Origin: CAZXMB01 sp964641715
Lineage (GTDB): Bacteria > Desulfobacterota > BSN033 > UBA1163
Direction of reading: 5' to 3'
DNA length: 18,926 nt
Assembly: GCA_964641715.1 (NCBI GenBank)
Contig: CAZXMB010000048.1
Location: 1-18,926 of the forward strand
Both the position numbers and the translations under genes were made by a program. How positions within the stretch are numbered: the first letter of the stretch is position 1; the number at the start of each line of letters is the position of its first letter. This document shows positions 14,918-18,926 of the stretch, one piece after another. Under the pieces are notes generated by a model. The model did not search any database. It was not told the DNA's origin and saw only the letters and a program-made list of their open reading frames with translations.

Positions 14918-16795
14918 ATGATGGATATGAATCACGAAGAAGAACTCTATAGAGTCATCCTCAAAGGTATTGGGAAAAACACGGAGGAAGAGAAGGAACT
15001 TTTCTGCCGGGAGGTATCGGAAAATTACGGATTTTCCCAATCCCTGTTGAGGAAGATTCTTGACCGAAGCCCCATCGTCCTGAAAAAAAATTTACCGAAG
15101 AAAAAAGCAGAACTATTGGCCAAGACATTTAAATCCTTTGGGGCGATTGCCAGCGTCGAGAAAAAAATCGGGCTCCAGGCTATCCAGCTTGAAATTCAGG
15201 GGAAGCCTCCTTATCAGGCAGCCCTGGAATCCTGCTCCCTGAGAAAGACAGAAAGAGGAACCTGGAATGTGGTGGGAAGAATAAGGAATATATCTCAAGA
15301 GAATCTGACAGATATTTGGGTTCTTATCCAGCTTTTTGATGATCTTGATGAACTGATCACTTTTGAAGAAACCACCCTTCCTATCAATCCCCTTCCACCA
15401 GGTGAAACTTCCCCCTTTAAGATTATCCTGGATGGAGGGCTTCCCCTCAAATGGGCCTCTATTATCTTTAGAAATGCGATGGGGATTTCCTTATCTACGG
15501 TGGATAGGAGAAAGAAGAAGGAATGGATTGAAGTTGAGATGGGTGAAGATTGGAAAAAAGTCAAACCCCTTCCTATCTCTGAAACTCGGGTTAAGTTATC
15601 TTCAATCCTTAAGGTTGAAACTCCTCCCGTCCAGGAAGAGATCAACCTTGAAAGTGAGAAAGAGAGAGAGGAAGAACGAATTTTAATGGAAGAGAAATTG
15701 GCTCGCTTGGAGAGCATTGAAGAAAAAGAAGAGAGAGCGGAAGTACTTACGTCCATTCTTGAAGAAAAGGAGGAAGAAGAGGGGAAAGAAGGCAACAGAC
15801 TTATGGAAAACCAGACTTCCCAGATCGTCATACCCCTTGAAATAGAGGAGAAAATACAGGAAGAAACATTCCCCCTTGAGCTTCAACATCCACAGGAAGA
15901 ACCCGTAGAAATGATTCAATCCATAGAAGAACCCGCATTTCAAGAACTCCCTTCCCCCAAGGAGGAACCGTCAGTGATTTTAGAGGAGAGGAGAGCGGAT
16001 GAGCTTCCTCCTTATCCCTGGATCGAGGAATTTAAGAAAGCCATTGAAATCTACTACCGAGATCAAAGAGAAGGTTTTCAAACATGGTTTGAGAGCGTTC
16101 AAAAAGAGAATGAATCACAAAGCCCTTTTCGTCGTCTGTTAACATTGCTGGCCTATGCCCGTTTTAACCAAGAAAGGGAGTCTGAAAGGGCTCTGAAAAA
16201 TACTCAAAAGGTCTTTAAACTCCTTCATCAATCTGATTTAAAGCTTGGAGAAATTCCTGAGATCGATGGGACCTCTTTCTTTTCCGGAGAGATCTGGAAA
16301 GACCTGTTCTTTAGGGCGGTCCCAAAATTACAGGAAGTAGCCTATTACATATTGGAAAAGAAAGACTGGAAGGCACTGGAATTGGAACGTTTTATACAGG
16401 TCATTCCCCATATGGGCATACATAACAGCCGATGGGCCGTTCGTTCAATCCCGAGATGGATTCCAGAGATGATTTCAATCAATTTCTCCGACATTCCAAT
16501 CGCCGTTGAGGAAGGCCTTTATCGGGTAGCCTCCAGATTGGGAGTGGTTAATCCCATGTTCGATTATTACCAGGGGAGGCATTCGATGGGAGACTTTAAG
16601 ATCCAATCCTTCGGAAAAGCCGCTTTTCCCGAGGACCCTTCAAGGATCGAAGAACCGATGAGCCACTTAGGAAAGGGGGAAAAAGAGGGACACTGTTTTC
16701 CAATTCAACCGAGATGCGAGGGTTGTCTGTTTGAGGCGTTCTGCCCGAAACTTTATCCCGACATTAACCCTTCTGAAAAAGGAATGATAGAGTAA
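14918..16795 (+). CDS. multidomain protein: L7/L12-ClpS-like, FxLYD-like, Glu-rich linker, endonuclease III-like Fe-S domain
   Basis: I do not know a named family for this 625-residue protein. Residues about 8-84 look like the L7/L12-ClpS fold (LYRVILKGIG, IVLKKNLPKKKAELLAKTF, GAIASVEK). Residues 98-192 resemble an FxLYD-type beta domain (WNVVGRIRNISQENLTDIWV). Residues about 225-365 are a Glu-rich, disordered-looking linker. The C-terminus resembles an HhH-GPD DNA glycosylase: an HhH-like IPHMGIHNSR (496-505), IAVEEGLYRVASRLGVV (533-549 region, where endonuclease III has VDTHV-type sequence) and Cys593, 600, 603, 609 in the exact CX6CX2CX5C spacing of the 4Fe-4S loop. The usual catalytic Lys and Asp seem to be His and Glu, so glycosylase activity is doubtful. 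No signal peptide. The start among three nearby ATGs is uncertain. Confidence 0.75.
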   Translation: MMDMNHEEELYRVILKGIGKNTEEEKELFCREVSENYGFSQSLLRKILDRSPIVLKKNLPKKKAELLAKTFKSFGAIASVEKKIGLQAIQLEIQGKPPYQAALESCSLRKTERGTWNVVGRIRNISQENLTDIWVLIQLFDDLDELITFEETTLPINPLPPGETSPFKIILDGGLPLKWASIIFRNAMGISLSTVDRRKKKEWIEVEMGEDWKKVKPLPISETRVKLSSILKVETPPVQEEINLESEKEREEERILMEEKLARLESIEEKEERAEVLTSILEEKEEEEGKEGNRLMENQTSQIVIPLEIEEKIQEETFPLELQHPQEEPVEMIQSIEEPAFQELPSPKEEPSVILEERRADELPPYPWIEEFKKAIEIYYRDQREGFQTWFESVQKENESQSPFRRLLTLLAYARFNQERESERALKNTQKVFKLLHQSDLKLGEIPEIDGTSFFSGEIWKDLFFRAVPKLQEVAYYILEKKDWKALELERFIQVIPHMGIHNSRWAVRSIPRWIPEMISINFSDIPIAVEEGLYRVASRLGVVNPMFDYYQGRHSMGDFKIQSFGKAAFPEDPSRIEEPMSHLGKGEKEGHCFPIQPRCEGCLFEAFCPKLYPDINPSEKGMIE

Positions 16796-16800
16796 ACCCG

Positions 16801-16891
16801 TTGTAACTCCCTCGGTTCTTCCGAGGGAAAGGCAGATGCTCAAGGCTTTAAAGTTTACAATCGCATCTTAAAAGGGATTTATTTCTATCCC
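16801..16891 (+). other. hairpins in the leader of the second PilZ gene
   Basis: TCCCTCGG/CCGAGGGA (16808-16815/16821-16828) is a strong 8-base-pair hairpin just after the stop of the Fe-S protein gene. An outer TTGTAA/TTACAA (16801-16806/16855-16860) encloses it, and GGGAT/ATCCC (16874-16878/16887-16891) follows. No T-run is present, so it is not a standard terminator, although it could slow or end transcription. Confidence 0.35.
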
Positions 16892-16957
16892 ATCATGGAA
16901 CAGAAATCTTACGGAGTTCATCTTCACCGAAGGGGATGGGATTTTTAACGGGAAAAA

Positions 16958-17341
16958 TTGAAATCAATCTCTACTCAGATGGAAAAATCGAATACCGGCA
17001 GGGAGAGAAGAAGATCTCCAAGAAAAGTAATGGACTTACCTCTTGAGTATCGGGTGATCAGTGCACCTTATGCCCATGGCGGACTTGTTGTCAATGCGAG
17101 CGAAGTGGGGTTACTTGTCCAATCCATTAAGAATATCCCTGTGGGGACAAAACTCAATGTTGCTGTCCTGTTTCCAAAAGGGTATGAATTGACCAATTTT
17201 CAGGTACTTGCCGAGATTATTTGGAAGGATCTCCACTGGGAAGAGGATTGGGAAGGATACCAATATGGATTGAAATTTATTCAGATATTGGATGACGATT
17301 ATCGGAAGCTTAAACAACTCCTTAGCGGTCAATTTCAGTGA
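16958..17341 (+). CDS. PilZ domain protein, paralogue 2
   Basis: A 127-residue single-domain c-di-GMP receptor candidate. RxxxR is Arg18-Arg22 (RRSPR) and the second motif is N-A-S-E-V-G (Asn46, Ser48, Gly51), so the key residues are kept although one Gly of the paralogues is Val here. The conserved late blocks EIIWKDL and YQYGLKFIQI are present. The start is a TTG at 16958; AACGGGA lies just upstream. ATG 16979 (seven codons in) is an alternative and keeps the whole PilZ domain. It follows the Fe-S protein gene by about 160 bases. Confidence 0.85.
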   Translation: MKSISTQMEKSNTGRERRRSPRKVMDLPLEYRVISAPYAHGGLVVNASEVGLLVQSIKNIPVGTKLNVAVLFPKGYELTNFQVLAEIIWKDLHWEEDWEGYQYGLKFIQILDDDYRKLKQLLSGQFQ

Positions 17342-17422
17342 GAAAGGCATCATGATTCCCATGGAAGACTGGAGGGAGGTATAGAACCCCATCATCCGGT
17401 TGAGATTCACCCCGTTAGAAGG

Positions 17423-17465
17423 CCCTGCTTTCAAGTAGGGGACAACTTCATAAGACCTCTGGTCT
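17423..17465 (+). other. two hairpins abutting the third PilZ start
   Basis: CCCTGCTT/AAGTAGGG (17423-17430/17433-17440) pairs with one G-T wobble, and AGACC/GGTCT (17453-17457/17461-17465) ends on the base before ATG 17466. No ribosome site is visible between them. Either the start lies elsewhere or initiation is held back by this structure. Confidence 0.3.
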
Positions 17466-17879
17466 ATGCCGGGATTGACTAAAGGGGAATGGAAAACGGA
17501 AGAGAAAACAGCCAAACCGAGGATTGGGATTGCTAATATTGAAAGAAGGAGGTACCCCCGTTTTTCAATCGATCTCCCAATCGAATATCATCAAATGAAC
17601 ACCCCTCTAGTCCATTCGGGGAAGGCCATCAATGCAAGTGAAGGTGGACTATTGGTCTATCTTCCTGAAAAGGTGAATATTGGTCAGCATCTCCGATTAA
17701 AACTTTTTTTTCACTCCGGCTTTAACTTCAATACCATTGAAATGATCACTGAAGTGGTTTGGATCGACCTTCACCTATCCGAAGGATGGGGGGATTATCG
17801 ATGTGGATTGAGGTTTGTTGATATATCCTCTGAAGATTTTACCAGGTTGAGAGACTTCTTAGCCTCTCTTTCAAAATAG
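17466..17879 (+). CDS. PilZ domain protein, paralogue 3
   Basis: A 137-residue PilZ protein, closest to paralogue 1: both share NASEGGLLVYLP, FNTIE/FNTIK and the W-G-x-Y-R block. RxxxR is Arg28-Arg32 (RRYPR) and NASEGG is Asn56, Ser58, Gly61, so c-di-GMP binding is expected. It has a 25-residue N-terminal lead that paralogue 1 lacks, rich in Lys and Glu and not obviously conserved. ATG 17466 has no ribosome site and directly follows a hairpin, so the true start may be a later non-ATG codon such as TTG 17475. Downstream action is probably through protein contacts, as there is no output domain. Confidence 0.85.
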   Translation: MPGLTKGEWKTEEKTAKPRIGIANIERRRYPRFSIDLPIEYHQMNTPLVHSGKAINASEGGLLVYLPEKVNIGQHLRLKLFFHSGFNFNTIEMITEVVWIDLHLSEGWGDYRCGLRFVDISSEDFTRLRDFLASLSK

Positions 17880-17886
17880 ATGATGG

Positions 17887-17937
17887 CGGGTTTTCCTTAA
17901 TACTAAAGGACGAAAGCTCTTTCGCTTGTCAAACCCG
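17887..17937 (+). ncRNA. putative three-way-junction RNA element
   Basis: CGGGTTT (17887-17893) pairs with AAACCCG (17931-17937). Enclosed with no spacer are hairpin TCCTT/AAGGA (17894-17898/17906-17910) and hairpin CGAAAG/CTTTCG (17911-17916/17919-17924), then six unpaired bases CTTGTC. The 51-base element starts 8 bases after the third PilZ stop and ends 38 bases before the next start codon. It lacks the conserved cores of known c-di-GMP riboswitches or of a hammerhead. Confidence 0.4.
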
Positions 17938-17974
17938 GGGAGAATCCTTAAAATGAGTGAAAAGGAGGGGGCCC

Positions 17975-18163
17975 ATGAGTGGAAAAAGCAGCTTCCCATA
18001 TCGTAAATTTGATCGAAAACCTCATCCCCATATTGTTAAACAGATCTTAGAGGATGAAGAACTGATAGAAATGATGAAAAAAATCCTGATCGATGAAGGA
18101 AAATCATGCCCCTTCTGTCATCGGAGACTCAAGGGTGAGATCAAGGCCAAAGAGATATGGTAA
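17975..18163 (+). CDS. small CxxC protein of unknown function
   Basis: A 62-residue protein beginning MSGKSSFPYRKFDRK. The start is fixed by AAAAGGAGGGGG just ahead of ATG 17975; the open frame to GTG 17957 covers only that ribosome site. The middle is an acidic helix (ILEDEELIEMMKKILIDEG) and the C-terminus has a single CPFCHRRL, a half zinc knuckle that could bind metal as a dimer or with other ligands. I do not recognise the family. It sits just after the three-way-junction element and ends before a hairpin between convergent genes. Confidence 0.65.
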   Translation: MSGKSSFPYRKFDRKPHPHIVKQILEDEELIEMMKKILIDEGKSCPFCHRRLKGEIKAKEIW

Positions 18164-18189
18164 GAAATTTTATTAAGCCCACATAAGAA

Positions 18190-18205
18190 CCCACCCTGTG
18201 GTGGG
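18190..18205. terminator. hairpin between convergent genes, possible bidirectional terminator
   Basis: CCCACC (18190-18195) pairs with GGTGGG (18200-18205) around the loop CTGT. It lies between the stop at 18163 on the plus strand and the stop at 18243 on the minus strand, the right place for a shared terminator. The T-tracts are poor on both sides (GTTTAACTT on plus, TTCTTAT on minus). Confidence 0.4.
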
Positions 18206-18242
18206 GGAGTTTAACTTGACCCTTTAATCCTCTCTTTAATGT

Positions 18243-18551
18243 CTACATATCATCATCCGGAAGTTCCCTTTCAAAGGAGAAATGAAAAGGTTTGACAATA
18301 AGCATATCCGCCGTCTTTTCAACGCTTCCCGTGGGAATGGTAAATGGAAGGGAAAGGACAAAAACCCCTGCTCCAAAAATACTGGCCGCAATCCCAAGCG
18401 GTCTCGCAATAAGAATATCCATTACGGTCCATTCATCTGTGATCGAATCATTTTTTGTCCATTTCTCCCAACAAAAACCATTTGAATAAACCCCTCCAGT
18501 TAAAAATGAAACAGTTAAAAAGATTAATAGAGCCTTTTTTAATACTCTCAT
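18243..18551 (-). CDS. small exported/membrane protein of unknown function
   Basis: A 102-residue protein. The start at 18551 is well supported: a perfect AAGGAGGT precedes it by 5 bases, whereas the frame extended to 18593 has none. Residues 1-28 (MRVLKKALLIFLTVSFLTGG and on) are a signal peptide or membrane anchor, and a second hydrophobic segment, IAASIFGAGVFVLSLPF, lies near the middle. The pattern DILIARPLG, then SLPFTIPTGSVEK and LIVKPFHFSFERELPDDD, recurs in small proteins of deltaproteobacteria as I remember them, without known function. It is the only minus-strand gene seen and has its own strong promoter. Confidence 0.78.
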   Translation of the reverse strand: MRVLKKALLIFLTVSFLTGGVYSNGFCWEKWTKNDSITDEWTVMDILIARPLGIAASIFGAGVFVLSLPFTIPTGSVEKTADMLIVKPFHFSFERELPDDDM

Positions 18552-18581
18552 AAAGTACCTCCTTGATAGGTATTTAATAAA

Positions 18582-18609
18582 ATTATATCTCATTTTTTTG
18601 TTTTGTCAA
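18582..18609 (-). promoter_or_regulatory. consensus sigma70 promoter of the minus-strand gene
   Basis: On the minus strand, a perfect TTGACA (18609-18604) and a perfect TATAAT (18587-18582) are 16 bases apart. Initiation near 18575 leaves a leader of about 25 bases with the AAGGAGGT ribosome site. This should be a strongly expressed gene unless repressed. Confidence 0.8.
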
Positions 18610-18640
18610 TAAATTCAATATAGTAGAAATTTTAAAGATC

Positions 18641-18690
18641 CAAAGAGTTTCTAATGAAAGACCTTCATTATCCAAAAAGTTAACTCTTTG
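18641..18690. other. nested inverted repeat
   Basis: CAAAGAGTT (18641-18649) pairs perfectly with AACTCTTTG (18682-18690). Inside, TAATGAA (18652-18658) pairs with TTCATTA (18664-18670) around a 5-base loop. AACTCTT could alternatively pair with AGGAGTT (18697-18703), which is followed by two more T, an attenuator-like choice. It lies upstream of the minus-strand promoter and could belong to the leader of a plus-strand gene beyond the window. Confidence 0.45.
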
Positions 18691-18804
18691 ATGAAGAGGA
18701 GTTTTAAAAAAAGAAGATGAATTTTAAGAAGATAAAAATTGGCTACCGCTTCTTCTTTCGACCATTTCACCATATTTTAATGAAACCTTTCTTCTTTCAT
18801 TCAG

Positions 18805-18864
18805 CCCTGTTCTATATTCATAAAGAACGGATATGTTCTAAAGTGGTTTAGCAAAGGAACAGGG
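18805..18864. other. nested inverted repeat of GTTC/GAAC half-sites
   Basis: CCCTGTTC (18805-18812) is the reverse complement of GAACAGGG (18857-18864); between them AGAAC (18824-18828) and GTTCT (18835-18839) form a second pair. Four GTTC/GAAC half-sites thus alternate in 60 bases. It may be an operator array or a folded leader. Bases 18865-18926 show nothing recognisable, and no coding sequence is supported from 18610 to the end. Confidence 0.4.
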
Positions 18865-18926
18865 ATGGGTTTAAAAGACATCCTATAAGGTGTCAAGAGA
18901 AAAAATGATGGGTTTGTAAGAGAGTT

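Noticed and set aside
16808..16828. Rho-independent terminator after the Fe-S protein gene
   Set aside because: The stem is strong but AAAGGC follows on the plus strand and no T-run is present on either strand.
14086..17465. Cyclic di-GMP riboswitch before one of the PilZ genes
   Set aside because: None of the gaps shows the conserved GEMM-type core; only simple hairpins are present.
17887..17937. Hammerhead ribozyme, suggested by GGACGAAAG and a GTC before the closing stem
   Set aside because: The required CUGAUGA core is absent after the first stem, and the GAAA is base-paired in its own hairpin.
18282..18489. Plus-strand short frames opposite the minus-strand membrane protein
   Set aside because: The minus-strand gene has a consensus promoter, a perfect ribosome site and a signal peptide; the plus frames have none and read as low-quality basic peptides.
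18824..18839. LexA/SOS box (GAAC-GTTC)
   Set aside because: The half-sites are separated by 6 bases, not the 4 of the Bacillus-type box, and no SOS gene is adjacent.

Overview
The window looks like chromosomal DNA of a deltaproteobacterium-type organism (Desulfobacterota or a related lineage). This rests on the gene order xseB-ispA-dxs-tlyA followed by a DUF4416 gene, yicC-gmk-rpoZ, and on several short PilZ proteins plus a DUF4124 protein. The assignment is by recognition of gene order and protein style; no search was run. No rRNA, tRNA, transposase, CRISPR array or phage gene was seen.

Region 1 (1-8522) is one dense plus-strand run: XseB (exonuclease VII small subunit), IspA (prenyl diphosphate synthase), Dxs (DXP synthase), TlyA-type S4/methyltransferase, a DUF4416 protein, YicC endoribonuclease, Gmk (guanylate kinase), RpoZ (RNA polymerase omega), an HD-domain phosphohydrolase and an exported DUF1684 protein. 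Most genes abut or overlap, so long co-transcription is likely. IspA and Dxs both serve isoprenoid precursor supply; Gmk, RpoZ and the HD protein touch nucleotide metabolism and transcription.

Region 2 (about 8567-12406) is a compact three-gene module: a MoxR-type AAA+ ATPase with a cysteine cluster in its C-terminal part, a small protein with a GXGXG-like repeat domain, and a VWA-domain protein with intact MIDAS residues and an HxxxH-containing N-terminal domain. MoxR/VWA pairs are known as chaperone-like systems for metal-centre insertion or complex maturation. The GXGXG partner, the Cys cluster and the HxxxH domain make this version unusual, and it is the best candidate for an undescribed system here.

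Region 3 (12407-17956) is visibly more AT-rich and loosely packed. It holds a methyltransferase with its own strong promoter, a secreted DUF4124/coiled-coil protein, three paralogous PilZ (c-di-GMP receptor) proteins, and a 625-residue multidomain protein. The C-terminus of that protein looks like a degenerate endonuclease III-type HhH/4Fe-4S domain (CX6CX2CX5C). Several gaps here contain perfect inverted repeats. The most striking is a pair of hairpins at 13397-13482 whose loops carry GGA motifs and a full anti-SD-complementary sequence.

Region 4 (17957-18926) has a small CxxC protein, a convergent minus-strand small membrane/exported protein with a consensus promoter, and a 3' gap containing two nested inverted-repeat structures with no gene.
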